Source: Neisseriaceae bacterium JH1-16
Lineage (GTDB): Bacteria; Pseudomonadota; Gammaproteobacteria; Burkholderiales; Chromobacteriaceae
DNA length: 64,000 nt
Reading direction: 5' to 3'
Assembly (NCBI GenBank): GCA_025989215.1
Contig: JAPDNP010000001.1
Coordinates: 62,001 to 126,000 of the forward strand
This document shows positions 1 through 10,249 of this stretch, in pieces. The notes beneath the pieces are model-generated. The model had not been told where the DNA came from and made no database searches. It saw only the letters and a list, made by a program, of their open reading frames with translations. The translations under genes and the position numbers were made by a program. Positions within the stretch are counted from its first letter, which is position 1; every line of letters starts with the position of its first letter.

Positions 1-1
1 T

Positions 2-1750
2 GCCATCGGCGCTGCGATGGGCTCGGCGCGCATGACGGGAAAACCGGCGGTGTTACTGGTCCATGTCACCCCGGGCATCGCGCACAGTATTGGCAATCTG
101 TTCAATGCCTGGCGCTCGCAAGTGCCGCTGGTGATTCTGTGTTGCCAACAGCAGAACGAACTGGTGACGCAAGAACCTTTGCTTGCATCCAATCTGGTGG
201 ATTTGGCACGGCAGTACACCAAGTGGGCCCATGAAGTTCGCGCTCCGGAAGAGCTGCCCTTGGTGCTGCAACGCGCCTTCAAGGAGGCGATGGCGCCGCC
301 GAACGGCCCGGTCTTCGTGTCGATTCCGTGGGAGTTCACGATGCGTAGCATCGGGCCGGACGACCGCATCCAGGGGGTGACGCGAATCTCTCCGCGCTTC
401 ACCGCCGATCCGTCCATAGTCCAGCAAATAGCGTCGACGCTTGCCCAAGCAAAGAATCCGATCATCATCGCCGGCGATGCGGTTGGCTATGCGAATGCGT
501 GGGGCGAGCTGCAGCAGTTGGCCGAACTGATCGGGGCACCGGTGCTGTTGCAGACCTTTAGCAGCGTCGCGAACTTCCCGAACGACGATTACCACTGGCA
601 GGGGGAGCTGCCGGGCAGTCAGGGCGCTGTGCAGGGCGTGTTCAGAGACCACGACGTGGCATTCCTGTGTGGCTATAGCAATCAGGCACAGGTCACCATT
701 TTCAAGTATTCGGAAGGTTCTTTGATCCCACCCAATGTCCGGCAGATCTACCTGACAAATAACACCTGGGACATCGGCAAAAACTATTACGGTGAAGTCG
801 CGGCACTAGGCGATATCAAGGCAACGCTGCCTCTCGTTAACGAACTTATCCGTAAGAGCCCGCCGGCCGACGCCCCCGAACGCAATGCCACGCTGCGGAA
901 GCTGGATGCCGCTCGACGCCAGAGCTGGGGCCAGTATCTGGAAACGGCCCTGAAGCAGGACGAGATCTGGGCTGTTGTCATTGCGGATGCGCTGAAGCAA
1001 GAGATTCATGAACGGGAGTTGGGCAAGAAGTTCGTCTATGTGCACGAGGCTGTTTCCGATCCGGCGCCGTTCCAGTACCTGCTGCCACTCGGAACCGAAA
1101 CCTCCACTCCTATTAGCTATTATTGCGTGGCCGGTGGGTCACTCGGTTGGTCGATGCCCGCTGCGCTCGGCATCAAGCTAGAGCGCCGTGGCTGGCAGGG
1201 GGTTGAGACCAGTCTGGTTGTGGCCGCTACTGGCGATGGTTCCTCGCTGTTTTACCCCCAGACTTGGTGGACGGCGGCTCACCGCGGTCTCGGAGTGCTG
1301 TTCATCATCACCAACAATCACGAGTACCACACCCTGCAGCTCGGCTTAAAGCAGGTTATCCAGGCGTATGGCTCGACTCCCGGCTATGGGTGGATGCCGA
1401 AGACGGACGACCCGGAATACCTGCGTCTGCAGAGACCGAAGCTGGATTTCGTGGCATTGGCCAAGGCGCTGGGGGGCTTGGATGGCGAGGTTGTGCAGCG
1501 TCCAGACGAAGTGAGGGCGGCGATTCGGCGTGGTATCGATCATGTCACTCAGCATCGCCAGTCTTACATTCTTGATGTGAGAACCGCCCCAGATGCCGGC
1601 ACCATCCCCCCGACGGCGGCATCCAAAGCGAAGCAATTGGCGCGTTATCTCGAGCAGCCACTCCTCGATGTCTTTCATCAGCAGGCCCAAAAGGAGTTAC
1701 TGAAGTCGACTCAGTCGATTACGGAGTTGCAGGTTCCTGTCATTTTCTAG
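2..1750 (+). CDS. ThDP-dependent decarboxylase/synthase-like enzyme (5' partial)
   Basis: This belongs to the acetolactate synthase / benzoylformate decarboxylase / indolepyruvate decarboxylase superfamily, which uses thiamine diphosphate to decarboxylate or ligate 2-oxo acids. The reading frame is open to the left edge, and the first visible residues match the family's glycine/alanine-rich segment ahead of the T-G-K-P block, so roughly the first 50-70 residues lie outside the window. The central domain (about residues 130-270) looks like the family's FAD/DHS-like domain. The C-terminal ThDP motif is present: GDGSS near visible residue 405, then NN about 27 residues later. The amine oxidase follows after about 65 bp, so the two may be cotranscribed; a 2-oxo acid made by an amino-acid oxidase would be a natural substrate, which is inference. 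The exact substrate cannot be assigned. Confidence 0.8.
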   Translation, partial: AIGAAMGSARMTGKPAVLLVHVTPGIAHSIGNLFNAWRSQVPLVILCCQQQNELVTQEPLLASNLVDLARQYTKWAHEVRAPEELPLVLQRAFKEAMAPPNGPVFVSIPWEFTMRSIGPDDRIQGVTRISPRFTADPSIVQQIASTLAQAKNPIIIAGDAVGYANAWGELQQLAELIGAPVLLQTFSSVANFPNDDYHWQGELPGSQGAVQGVFRDHDVAFLCGYSNQAQVTIFKYSEGSLIPPNVRQIYLTNNTWDIGKNYYGEVAALGDIKATLPLVNELIRKSPPADAPERNATLRKLDAARRQSWGQYLETALKQDEIWAVVIADALKQEIHERELGKKFVYVHEAVSDPAPFQYLLPLGTETSTPISYYCVAGGSLGWSMPAALGIKLERRGWQGVETSLVVAATGDGSSLFYPQTWWTAAHRGLGVLFIITNNHEYHTLQLGLKQVIQAYGSTPGYGWMPKTDDPEYLRLQRPKLDFVALAKALGGLDGEVVQRPDEVRAAIRRGIDHVTQHRQSYILDVRTAPDAGTIPPTAASKAKQLARYLEQPLLDVFHQQAQKELLKSTQSITELQVPVIF

Positions 1751-1814
1751 CGATGGCTCGCCGCGTGCCGAATGGGCGCTGCAGTATGACTCATACATAG
1801 GAGCATCATTCAAC

Positions 1815-3407
1815 ATGGCTGACGAAACTATTGATATCGCTATTGTCGGTGGCGGGATTTCGGGTGTGTACAGTGCGTGGCGGCTCAAGCAAAAAGATAC
1901 GAAACAGAAAATCGTCGTTTTCGAAGGAAGCGACCATATCGGCGGGCGCCTGCTCTCGGTACAGCCTCCCGACATCCCTGACATGGTGGGGGAGCTGGGC
2001 GGGATGCGTATCCTGCCCAAGGTGCAGCCTTTGGTCACTCGACTCATCGAGGTGCTGAATGAAAAGCTCCCCGCCAATGAGAAGATCGAGGTCTATGATT
2101 TTCCCGTCGACAAGCCGGAGAACATCGCTTATCTGCGCGGTACTTATCTGCGGCTTTCCGACTTTGTCAGCAAGCCCGAAAAGGTGCCCTACAAGCTGAC
2201 CTTTTTGGAGCAAGGCGGCACGGCTGGCAGCATTATTCTTAATGCGATCGAACAAATTGTGCCAGGTATCACCGATCCTGCGCTTACTGAACAGCAGCGA
2301 CGGGAAATGACGCAGGAGGCCAGCTTTGGCGGAGAGCGGCTGTACAAACAGGGCTTCTGGAATTTGCTGCTGCGGGTCATCAGCGGTGAAGCCTATCAGT
2401 TGGGGGCCGACGCGGGGGGGTACGATTCGACCTTGGCCAACTGGAACGCGGCCGATGCCATTCCCTGGTATCTCTCCGACTTCGGAGTCGACCCGGATTA
2501 TAAAGGCTTCAAAAAAGGCTTTCAGGAAGTGCCCAAATCGGTGGCAAAGCTGTTCGGCGAGGCCGGTGGGGAGGTCCGCTTTAACAGCACGGTGTCCCAT
2601 ATCGAGTGGATCGATGGCGCGTTTGAGTTTTCGGCGCACGGCAAAACGATAAGAGCCCGGTCCTTGGTTCTGGCGATGCCACGCCGAGCGATTGATCTGC
2701 TCGCGGCCACTAGCCCGATCCTGCAGGAAATTCACGAGCTTACTTCTAGCGTCACACCGAGGCCGCTGTTCAAACTCTTCACAACCTATACCAATCCCTG
2801 GTGGCGCGCGGCGGGCTATACCAATGCGAACGGCAAGTTCGTCGCCGTCGAAGAAGGGCGCTCGGTGACCGACTTGCCGGTACGCCAAACCTATTACTGG
2901 CCCAAGAATGATGGCAGCCCGGCAAAGTCGGGAAATGCCATGCTGATGGCGAGCTACGACGATGGGGACAATACGGGCTTTTGGGACGGGTTACGGCCGC
3001 AACGTCGCCAGCCGAAACCGGTAAACCAGGAGGTCGCAGCGCTGGCTGATCCATTCATCGGAAAGAGCCGAGTTCAGCCTGAGTTGACTTGGCATCGCTA
3101 CCTGGCCCCGCGGCAGATGGTGGTTGAAGTGAATCGCCAGTTGGCGAGCATTCACGGCCTGAGCTACGTGCCTGAAGTGAGCAATGCGGCCTTCCGTGAT
3201 TGGGGTGATGACCCGTTCGGTGGCGGATGGAACAGCTGGAACATCGGGGTGAGAAGCTGGGAGGTGAAGCACCGCATCATCAAGCCTCTGGCCCAGTATC
3301 CGCTTTATATCTGTGGTGAAGCCTATTCGGATGCTCAGGGCTGGGTCGAGGGTGCCTTGCAAACGGCAGACTTGCTGCTTGAGAAGTTTGGCATCGAGCC
3401 TCTGTAG
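1815..3407 (+). CDS. Flavin-containing amine oxidoreductase (monoamine / L-amino-acid oxidase-like)
   Basis: A 530-residue FAD-dependent amine oxidase. The N-terminus carries the dinucleotide-binding motif G-G-G-I-S-G (residues about 12-17), followed by the acidic residue and the G-G-R motif (about 40-45) typical of the MAO/LAAO fold. The C-terminus has the second FAD motif, with I-C-G-E-A then G-W-V-E-G-A-L-Q-T-A. Members oxidise a primary or amino-acid amine to an imine, releasing H2O2 and ammonia. No signal peptide is seen, so it is probably cytoplasmic. The start is the ATG preceded by an AGGAG about 12 bases upstream. The gene lies directly behind the ThDP enzyme and ends at a clear terminator. 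Base composition is visibly more A+T-rich than in the housekeeping genes to the right, and it holds no copy of the GTTGGCCGAA oligonucleotide, which fits acquisition by transfer. Confidence 0.85.
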   Translation: MADETIDIAIVGGGISGVYSAWRLKQKDTKQKIVVFEGSDHIGGRLLSVQPPDIPDMVGELGGMRILPKVQPLVTRLIEVLNEKLPANEKIEVYDFPVDKPENIAYLRGTYLRLSDFVSKPEKVPYKLTFLEQGGTAGSIILNAIEQIVPGITDPALTEQQRREMTQEASFGGERLYKQGFWNLLLRVISGEAYQLGADAGGYDSTLANWNAADAIPWYLSDFGVDPDYKGFKKGFQEVPKSVAKLFGEAGGEVRFNSTVSHIEWIDGAFEFSAHGKTIRARSLVLAMPRRAIDLLAATSPILQEIHELTSSVTPRPLFKLFTTYTNPWWRAAGYTNANGKFVAVEEGRSVTDLPVRQTYYWPKNDGSPAKSGNAMLMASYDDGDNTGFWDGLRPQRRQPKPVNQEVAALADPFIGKSRVQPELTWHRYLAPRQMVVEVNRQLASIHGLSYVPEVSNAAFRDWGDDPFGGGWNSWNIGVRSWEVKHRIIKPLAQYPLYICGEAYSDAQGWVEGALQTADLLLEKFGIEPL

Positions 3408-3434
3408 TGAGTAGCCCCTAAGAAGAGGGAGCAG

Positions 3435-3463
3435 AACCCGGCCATGAGCCGGGTTTCGTTTTT
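3435..3463 (+). terminator. Rho-independent terminator after the amine oxidase
   Basis: An 8-bp stem (AACCCGGC / GCCGGGTT) with a 5-base loop, followed by TCGTTTTT, about 30 bp after the amine oxidase stop codon. It closes the ThDP enzyme - amine oxidase unit. The following 240 bp up to the dioxygenase stop codon hold no convincing gene. Confidence 0.8.
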
Positions 3464-3703
3464 GGACCTAGCCCGCCCCAACTCGGTAGACGGGGGGTAA
3501 GCGCACGAATCGTGCTACTAAGAGCCGCTAACAAAACCCTCCTGGCGTTGTTGCACTGCCTTGCCGTACTGCTTGTACTGGTCTGTCCCGGGCTCAATGG
3601 CGCACGCCACCTGTCAGCAGGAGAGCAATGGTGCGGCAACATTCGCAGTGCCACACCACCGGAGAGGAAGGTCACGGCCCCCAAGCCGTGTCATGGATGG
3701 ACA

Positions 3704-4513
3704 TCACTCACTCCGGTTCCAGATAGTCGGGAACCAGTCTTCCCGCAGTCGCTGCCCCGGGACCATGTTGTGCCCCGGATACGGTGGAGAGGTCTTACCC
3801 GGGCGTTCGGCATAACGGACATCATCGCCGACCCAACGCAGCGATAGAGCACGGCGCCGTCCGCTGGTCGGGTTGCCCCGCGCACCGTGTACGGTACGGA
3901 AGTCAAACAGCACGGCATCGCCGGGCTCCATTTCCCATTCCAGCACCTTCAATGTGGGATCCGCATCCGGATCGGGCACCGGCCTGTATTGGTCGGTACC
4001 GTCATAGAAATTGGAGTTGTCCTTCCAGCGCACCGGTAAGACCCACTTGTCCCATAGGTGAGAGCCCGCGATCAACCGCAGCGTCGCTTCGCGGACCGGG
4101 TCGATCGGAATCCAGAAGCTCACGGTCTGACTACCATCGGTGAAGTAGTACGGAATGTCCTGGTGCCAGGGGGTTGGTTTCTGCGTGCCCGGCTCCTTGA
4201 CCAGCACATGGTCGTGGAAGAACTGAGCGGTTTGCGAACGCATAACAGCGGCGGCGATGGCAGCCGCCGGCGATTCGGAGATCACCGCTCCGAACTCGGG
4301 GATGTGCGTCCAATTGCAGTAGTCGTCGAAGAAGCCGCCTGGCTCGCCCGGTGTCAGGTTGTTGGCAGCATAGGGGCCCGGGGCGCCGAGATTGCGCTCG
4401 ATGCCGGCTGTAATTGTACTGATCCAGCCCGAGAAAATTCCGCGCAGACAGATGGCTCCGTCTCGCTGAAAGGCGGCAATGTCGTCGTCACTGATCAAAG
4501 GGAATGTGCTCAT
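3704..4513 (-). CDS. Phytanoyl-CoA dioxygenase (PhyH) family protein
   Basis: A 269-residue Fe(II)/2-oxoglutarate-dependent oxygenase-like protein of the PhyH family. The iron triad is visible: H117 and D119 in the W-H-Q-D motif and H209 in V-H-G, with arginines near 224-226 suited to bind the 2-oxoglutarate carboxylate. Families of this type hydroxylate unactivated carbons in lipids, ectoine or secondary metabolites; the substrate is unknown here. It is transcribed divergently from a LysR regulator with 144 bp between the two starts, a classic arrangement in which the LysR protein controls its neighbour. It faces the amine oxidase convergently. No copy of the uptake-like 10-mer occurs in it. 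Confidence 0.85.
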   Translation of the reverse strand: MSTFPLISDDDIAAFQRDGAICLRGIFSGWISTITAGIERNLGAPGPYAANNLTPGEPGGFFDDYCNWTHIPEFGAVISESPAAAIAAAVMRSQTAQFFHDHVLVKEPGTQKPTPWHQDIPYYFTDGSQTVSFWIPIDPVREATLRLIAGSHLWDKWVLPVRWKDNSNFYDGTDQYRPVPDPDADPTLKVLEWEMEPGDAVLFDFRTVHGARGNPTSGRRRALSLRWVGDDVRYAERPGKTSPPYPGHNMVPGQRLREDWFPTIWNRSE

Positions 4514-4627
4514 CGTGTGTTTGCCTAGTTAGGTTGGTCTGGTGAGCACTTCAGATCAGGCCGCGAAGAGGACGGCGATGAAGTGCTGTCCCCACTATTG
4601 CCGCACGGCTTGTAAAAATAAAATAAT

Positions 4628-4639
4628 ATGTTCTGACAT
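4628..4639. promoter_or_regulatory. Possible LysR-type operator (ATGT-N4-ACAT)
   Basis: A short inverted repeat ATGT-TCTG-ACAT lies in an A+T-rich stretch just ahead of the LysR start and within the divergent intergenic region shared with the dioxygenase gene. LysR proteins often bind T-N11-A dyads in such places. This is positional inference only. Confidence 0.3.
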
Positions 4640-4657
4640 TTCTCCTCGGAAAATTTT

Positions 4658-5587
4658 ATGAAGGTGACCCTGCGCCAGCTCCATTACGCCCTGGCGGTGG
4701 CACGGCATGGCAATATCACCGTCGCTGCCGGCAAGCTGAATGTGTCACAGCCTGCGATCTCCGCTGCGATCAGCGAGCTGGAGGAGCTGCTCGGTCAGCC
4801 GGTGTTTGTCCGCCAACGCGGGCTGGGCGTGTCGGTGACTCCGTTCGGCCGGACGGTGATGGAAAAGGCGAAGAGGGTGGTGGCCGAGGCCAGTGAGCTG
4901 GAGCATCTGACAGCGGGCGAGGGGGAACCGGCCGGTGAACTGGTGCTTGGCTGCTTTGAGGATCTGGCGCCGTATTGTCTGCCGCAGCTGTTGCGCCGCC
5001 TCAGGGCACGCTATCCCGCGATAGCGGTCGAGATCCGGGTCGAAGGGTTCGATACGCTCGGGCGCTTGCTCAGCGAGGGCTCGCTGGACCTGATACTCAG
5101 CTACGACCTCGGGTTGCCGGCCAACGTGGCGAGCACAGTGCTGTGCGAACTGCCGGCTTACGCGCTGCTGCCGGCAGTGCATCCGCTAGCGGCGTCAGTC
5201 AGCGTGAGCCTCGGCGCGCTCAGCGAACATCCACTCATTCTGACCGGGCAAGCCTACAGCGGGCAGCACTTTCTGGACCTGTTCCATTTTCACAAGCTGT
5301 CGCCGCAGAGCGTGTACAAGGCGCACTCCTTCGAGTTGCAGCGCGGTCTGGTCGCCAATGGTTTCGGTGTCGCTCTGTCATATACCCGTCCTTACGGAGA
5401 CCACAGTTACGACGGCCTGCCGCTGGCAGTCAGGCCGATAGCCGAAGACCTGCCAATGCAGCGCATCCTGCTGTCACACGATGCACGGCGCCCGCTCTCG
5501 CCGATGGCGCAGGCGTTTCTGGAACAGGCGAGTGCCTGGTTCTCCGCCCACACCGTCTTCGGCAACCAACCTGTCGGACAGGCCTGA
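4658..5587 (+). CDS. LysR-family transcriptional regulator
   Basis: A 309-residue LysR protein. The N-terminal winged helix-turn-helix occupies about residues 1-60 (L-R-Q-L-H-Y, then N-V-S-Q-P-A-I-S-A-A-I-S-E-L-E as the recognition helix). The rest is the two-lobed periplasmic-binding-protein-like effector domain of normal family length. The hinge region and the stretch around residues 90-300 resemble regulators of the CynR/OxyR-like branch, but the ligand cannot be told. It is divergent from the PhyH dioxygenase, which is its most likely target, and is followed after 44 bp by the truncated ferredoxin gene. The start ATG is preceded by a CGGAAA element that can serve as ribosome binding site. 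Confidence 0.9.
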   Translation: MKVTLRQLHYALAVARHGNITVAAGKLNVSQPAISAAISELEELLGQPVFVRQRGLGVSVTPFGRTVMEKAKRVVAEASELEHLTAGEGEPAGELVLGCFEDLAPYCLPQLLRRLRARYPAIAVEIRVEGFDTLGRLLSEGSLDLILSYDLGLPANVASTVLCELPAYALLPAVHPLAASVSVSLGALSEHPLILTGQAYSGQHFLDLFHFHKLSPQSVYKAHSFELQRGLVANGFGVALSYTRPYGDHSYDGLPLAVRPIAEDLPMQRILLSHDARRPLSPMAQAFLEQASAWFSAHTVFGNQPVGQA

Positions 5588-5631
5588 GGTAACGATGCTG
5601 ACGAACATCACTCCACTTCGGCGTTGCGAGA

Positions 5632-6129
5632 ATGGGCCAGCAGTGCAGCATTGAGCTCGTTCTGCTCGCGCCCCCGCGCTACCAGGGCATCGCCCGGGAA
5701 CGCATCCACTACGAATTCTTCGGCCCGGCGACGATCCTCGACGAGGACGAAGCCGCGGCGCCGGTACCGGAGGCAGGCAAGGCGGTACCCGCCGCCAGTG
5801 TCGCTCCGGAGGATGGTCTGACCGTCAGCTTCAGGGTCTCCGGAGCCCAGGTCGCGTGGGACTCGTCCTGTCATTCACTGCTAGAGTTGGCCGAACAGGC
5901 CGGGCTGACGGTGCCGTTCAATTGCAGGGCCGGCCTGTGCAACACCTGCCAGACTCCGCTGCTACGGGGCGAGGTCGAGTACATAGAGCCGCCGCTCGAA
6001 CCGCCTGCCGACGGCGCGATCCTGCTGTGCAAGGCCGCTGATCGTCATCACGCTGAAGCTCTGAAGCGAGTACGAGCCCGCCTGTCTTGGCGGGCTCGTC
6101 GCATGACCGCTCTGGTGCCGAGGGGCTAG
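5632..6129 (+). CDS. Truncated oxidoreductase: C-terminal 2Fe-2S ferredoxin domain with a remnant of the NAD-binding domain
   Basis: This 165-residue frame has a plant-type [2Fe-2S] ferredoxin domain at about residues 65-145: cysteines in [11 protein letters not shown] plus a later L-L-C-K give the C-x4-C-x2-C...C pattern. Residues about 10-35 (ending I-H-Y-E-F-F-G-P-A) match the tail of the NAD(P)H-binding domain of class IA-type reductases, such as vanillate or phthalate-type reductase components and ferredoxin-reductase fusions. The FMN/FAD and most of the NAD domain are missing, so this looks like the 3' remnant of a larger reductase gene, possibly cut when the LysR block arrived. An 11-bp hairpin (ACGAGCCCGCC / GGCGGGCTCGT, 6072-6099) lies inside the last codons, hinting that the original stop was earlier and the tail is read-through. 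The start codon has no good ribosome binding site. It may be a pseudogene. Confidence 0.6.
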   Translation: MGQQCSIELVLLAPPRYQGIARERIHYEFFGPATILDEDEAAAPVPEAGKAVPAASVAPEDGLTVSFRVSGAQVAWDSSCHSLLELAEQAGLTVPFNCRAGLCNTCQTPLLRGEVEYIEPPLEPPADGAILLCKAADRHHAEALKRVRARLSWRARRMTALVPRG

Positions 6130-6968
6130 GCCAGGTGCTCGGCGTGAAAGCGCAGGTGATCCTCGATGAAACTCGCCACGAAGTAATAGCTGTGGTCATA
6201 ACCGGGCTGCATCCGCAGCGTCAGCGGCCAGTCGCGACGCGCGGCGATCTCTTGCAGCAGGTGGGGCTGTAGCTGCTCCGGAAGGAAGCCGTCCTGCTCG
6301 CCCTGGTCGATCAGCAGCGGCAGCTTTTCGCCGGCGTTCTCCATCAACCGGCAGCTGTCGTAGCTGGCCCAGGCCGAGCGATCGGCGCCCAGATAGCAAC
6401 TGAACGCCTTTTGCCCCCAGGGCACGTCGCTCGGGTTCACGATCGGGGAGAATGCCGATACCGAACAGTAGCGACCAGGGTTGCGCAATGCCGTCATCAG
6501 GGCCCCGTGGCCGCCCATCGAGTGGCCGCTGATCGCGCGGCGTTGCGTCACCGGGAAATGTGCCTCGACCAGTGCCGGCAACTCCTCGACCACATAGTCG
6601 TACATCCGGTAGTGGGTCTGCCACGGCGCCTCGGTGGCGTTTACATAGAAGGACGCCCCCTGGCCGAGATCGTAGCTGTCGTCGTCGGCGACCTCGCTAC
6701 CGCGCGGGCTGGAGTCGGGCATCACCAGCGCCAGCCCGAGTTCGGCAGCCACGCGTTGTGCGCCGGCCTTGGTCGAGAAGTTCTCATCGTTGCAGGTCAG
6801 CCCAGACAGCCAGTACAGCACCGGCACCTTCTCGCCATGCGCGGTCTGCGGCGGCAGGTAGATGGCGAACGTCATCTCGGTGCCAGTGGCTCTGGAACGA
6901 TGACGGTATCGCTTGTGCCAGCCACCGAACGAGCGGTAGCAGGCCACCATTTCCAGCGAAAGAGACAT
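6126..6968 (-). CDS. fghA: S-formylglutathione hydrolase
   Basis: Hydrolyses S-formylglutathione to formate and glutathione, the second step of glutathione-dependent formaldehyde detoxification, in the cytoplasm. The 280-residue esterase D-type alpha/beta hydrolase has its nucleophile at S150 in G-H-S-M-G-G, the acid at D226 and the base at H259. Length and motif spacing match the family. It lies 41 bp downstream of adhC on the same strand, so adhC-fghA form an operon in reaction order. Its 3' end overlaps the end of the convergent truncated ferredoxin frame by four bases. Confidence 0.95.
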   Translation of the reverse strand: MSLSLEMVACYRSFGGWHKRYRHRSRATGTEMTFAIYLPPQTAHGEKVPVLYWLSGLTCNDENFSTKAGAQRVAAELGLALVMPDSSPRGSEVADDDSYDLGQGASFYVNATEAPWQTHYRMYDYVVEELPALVEAHFPVTQRRAISGHSMGGHGALMTALRNPGRYCSVSAFSPIVNPSDVPWGQKAFSCYLGADRSAWASYDSCRLMENAGEKLPLLIDQGEQDGFLPEQLQPHLLQEIAARRDWPLTLRMQPGYDHSYYFVASFIEDHLRFHAEHLA

Positions 6969-7009
6969 TGCAATGCTCCCGAGAGCGGGCAGGGCCCGCC
7001 CTCCAAGTG

Positions 7010-8176
<1,167 letters not shown>

Positions 8177-8206
8177 CTAGGTGTTACCAAAACCAAGATA
8201 ATCTGG

Positions 8207-8235
8207 CCAAATAGAAAGATATTTTTACCATTTGG
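8207..8235. promoter_or_regulatory. Inverted repeat CCAAAT-N17-ATTTGG between adhC and its divergent LysR gene
   Basis: A dyad CCAAAT...ATTTGG spans an A+T-rich segment immediately upstream of the LysR start and about 70 bp upstream of adhC. Its location and size fit a LysR binding site controlling both genes. The right arm overlaps the GGAA ribosome binding site of the LysR gene, so it could support autoregulation. Confidence 0.35.
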
Positions 8236-8243
8236 AAACAATC

Positions 8244-9122
8244 ATGGAGTGGGAAGGGGTCGTCGAATTCGTGGCAGTGGTCGAGGCGCAAAGCTTCACC
8301 GGAGCCGCGCAGCGGCTGGGTCTGTCGGTCGCCCAGGTCAGCCGCCAGGTGTCGGCACTGGAGCTGCGTCTGGCGACGCGGCTGCTCTATCGCACTACGC
8401 GCCGTGTCAGCGTCACCGAGGCAGGTCAGCTCTACTACCGGCATTGTCGACCGCTGCTCGATGGCCTGCATGAGGCCGAGCAGGCCTTGTCGCAGGCCCA
8501 AGGCAAGCCCACTGGTCATCTGCGCCTGACCGCGCCGGTCCATTACGGTGAGACGGTTGTCGCTCCGCTACTTCATCGCTACCTGCAGGATCATCCCACC
8601 GTCACCGCCGAACTGAACCTGGACAATCGGAAGATCGATCTGGTCGCCGAGGGTTACGATCTGGGCATTCGGCTCGGGCCGATGGACGAATCATCGCTGA
8701 TGGTCAAACAGCTTGGCAGCCGGACTCACCATGTGTGTGCGTCGCCGGATTATCTGTCTCGCCATGGCGAACCCCATACCCTGGCCGAACTGGGCCAGCA
8801 CCAGTGCCTAGTGGGTACGATCGCGTCCTGGCGCTTCAGTGAGGTCGGGCGCATAAGAGAAGTGAGCGTGAGCGGCCGACTGCGTTGCAACAGCGGTGCC
8901 GCTTTGTTAAATGCCGCTTTGCAGGGGCTGGGCCTGGTCCAACTTCCCGACTATTACGTGGCGGAACACCTGGCCAGTGGCCGGCTGACGAGCGTGTTGA
9001 CCGGCTACACGCTGCAGGATGGCATCTGGGCGACTTATCCGCGCAGCCGCTATATCCCGCCGAAAGTCAGCGGGTTGGTGAGTTATTTGGAGGGCGAAAT
9101 TCATGACTCGCAGACTCATTGA
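8244..9122 (+). CDS. LysR-family regulator, probable formaldehyde-operon regulator
   Basis: A 292-residue LysR protein. The DNA-binding helix-turn-helix lies at about residues 10-50 (S-F-T-G-A-A-Q-R-L-G-L-S-V-A-Q-V-S-R-Q-V-style), followed by an effector domain with the A-P-V-H-Y-G-E segment near 90-100 usual in CrgA/AaeR-like LysR proteins. The ATG at 8244 is chosen over a TTG twelve bases upstream because GGAAA sits at good spacing before it and family members begin just before this helix. It is divergent from adhC-fghA, and by guilt of association it likely controls formaldehyde detoxification. No terminator follows on the plus strand before the fabI terminator hairpin. Confidence 0.9.
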   Translation: MEWEGVVEFVAVVEAQSFTGAAQRLGLSVAQVSRQVSALELRLATRLLYRTTRRVSVTEAGQLYYRHCRPLLDGLHEAEQALSQAQGKPTGHLRLTAPVHYGETVVAPLLHRYLQDHPTVTAELNLDNRKIDLVAEGYDLGIRLGPMDESSLMVKQLGSRTHHVCASPDYLSRHGEPHTLAELGQHQCLVGTIASWRFSEVGRIREVSVSGRLRCNSGAALLNAALQGLGLVQLPDYYVAEHLASGRLTSVLTGYTLQDGIWATYPRSRYIPPKVSGLVSYLEGEIHDSQTH

Positions 9123-9260
9123 GAGGATGCTGTCCTGTGTCGCCCCCGGTGTCTTGAACGGGCCTTAAGTCAGATTTTTCGAGCAGAGAGGGTGAAATTG
9201 CCGGGCCTATGATTGCCTGACAGGTTTTTTGTAGGAGGTGGAATGATGGATGGGGAGTGA

Positions 9261-9299
9261 AAAACAAAGGGCATCAACCCTGTGCAAGGTTGATGCCCT
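9261..9299 (-). terminator. Rho-independent terminator of fabI
   Basis: On the minus strand a 12-bp stem (AGGGCATCAACC / GGTTGATGCCCT) with an 8-base loop is followed by TTGTTTTT. It lies about 100 bp beyond the fabI stop codon, and the plus strand has no T-run on its side. Confidence 0.75.
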
Positions 9300-9396
9300 A
9301 AGTTGGTGCGGAAGTGGTGCTCTAGACAGTAGTGTCAATAAAATTAATGAATATTTTCAATAATTTATACTGAATATGTCTTCGGCGCGATCGATG

Positions 9397-10188
9397 TTAC
9401 TCAGTCTCTTCCACGTTCAGCGCGTTGATGCTGTAGCCGGCGTCGACGTAGGTGATTTCACCGGTGATGCCCGACGCCAGGTCGGACAGCAGGAAGGCGG
9501 CGGCGTTGCCGACTTCTTCGGTGGTCACGTTGCGCTTCAGCGGCGCCTGGTCGGCGACGTGGTGCAGCAGCTTGCCGAAGCCGGCGATACCCGAGGCGGC
9601 CAGGGTCTTGATCGGGCCGGCCGAGATGCCGTTGCAGCGGATGCCGTCTTTGCCGACCGCGCTGGCGGTGAAGCGTACCGCGGCTTCCAGGCTGGCCTTG
9701 GCCAGGCCCATCACGTTGTAGTTCGGGATCGCGCGCACCGCACCCAGGTAGGTCAGGGTGAGCAGGGCGCTGTTGCGGCCCTTCATCATCGGGCGGGCGG
9801 CCTTGGCCAACGCCGGGAAGCTGTACGCCGACACGTCATGCGACACCTGGAACGCTTCGCGCGACAGCGAGTCGAGGAAGTCGCCGCCGAGCGCTTCGCG
9901 CGGGGCGAAAGCGATGGCGTGCACCAGGCCGTCCAGGCCGTCCCATTGTTTGCCCAGATCGACGAACAGTTGCTCGATCTCGGCGTCATTCTGTACGTCG
10001 CAGCGGTATACCAGCTCGGAGCCGAAATCGGCCGCCATCTTGCGCACGCGATCTTCCAGCTTGTCCACCACGTAGGTGAACGCCAGCTCGGCGCCTTCAC
10101 GATGACAGGCCTTGGCGATGCCGTAGGCGATCGACCGGTCGGAAATCATGCCGGTGATGAGAATCTTCTTGCCTTGCAGGAAACCCAT
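9397..10188 (-). CDS. fabI: Enoyl-[acyl-carrier-protein] reductase (NADH)
   Basis: Reduces the trans-2 double bond of enoyl-ACP in the last step of each fatty-acid elongation cycle. The 263-residue short-chain dehydrogenase has the FabI-specific N-terminus (K-K-I-L-I-T-G, S-I-A-Y-G-I-A) and the catalytic residues Y147, Y157 and K164 at the FabI spacing (Y-x6-K). It closely resembles Neisseria FabI, which supports the taxonomic placement. The gene stands alone, ends at its own terminator, and has a perfect minus-strand -10 element (TATAAT, 10225 to 10220) upstream of the start, without an obvious -35. A TTGTC-G-GACAA palindrome lies further upstream, between fabI and yejA. Confidence 0.96.
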   Translation of the reverse strand: MGFLQGKKILITGMISDRSIAYGIAKACHREGAELAFTYVVDKLEDRVRKMAADFGSELVYRCDVQNDAEIEQLFVDLGKQWDGLDGLVHAIAFAPREALGGDFLDSLSREAFQVSHDVSAYSFPALAKAARPMMKGRNSALLTLTYLGAVRAIPNYNVMGLAKASLEAAVRFTASAVGKDGIRCNGISAGPIKTLAASGIAGFGKLLHHVADQAPLKRNVTTEEVGNAAAFLLSDLASGITGEITYVDAGYSINALNVEETE

Positions 10189-10249
10189 CTGTCAGTCCTT
10201 TTGGTGGAAATAGCCCGGCATTATAGCCGAACTGCTGCGACTGCACGCG

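Noticed and set aside
3464-3703. Possible insertion-sequence remnant between the amine oxidase terminator and the dioxygenase gene
   Set aside because: The sequence gave a vague impression of an IS end, but there is no intact transposase frame, no paired inverted repeats and no target duplication that I can see.
3512-3847. Plus-strand 111-codon frame overlapping the dioxygenase gene
   Set aside because: It runs into the well-supported PhyH gene on the opposite strand and has no recognisable motif.
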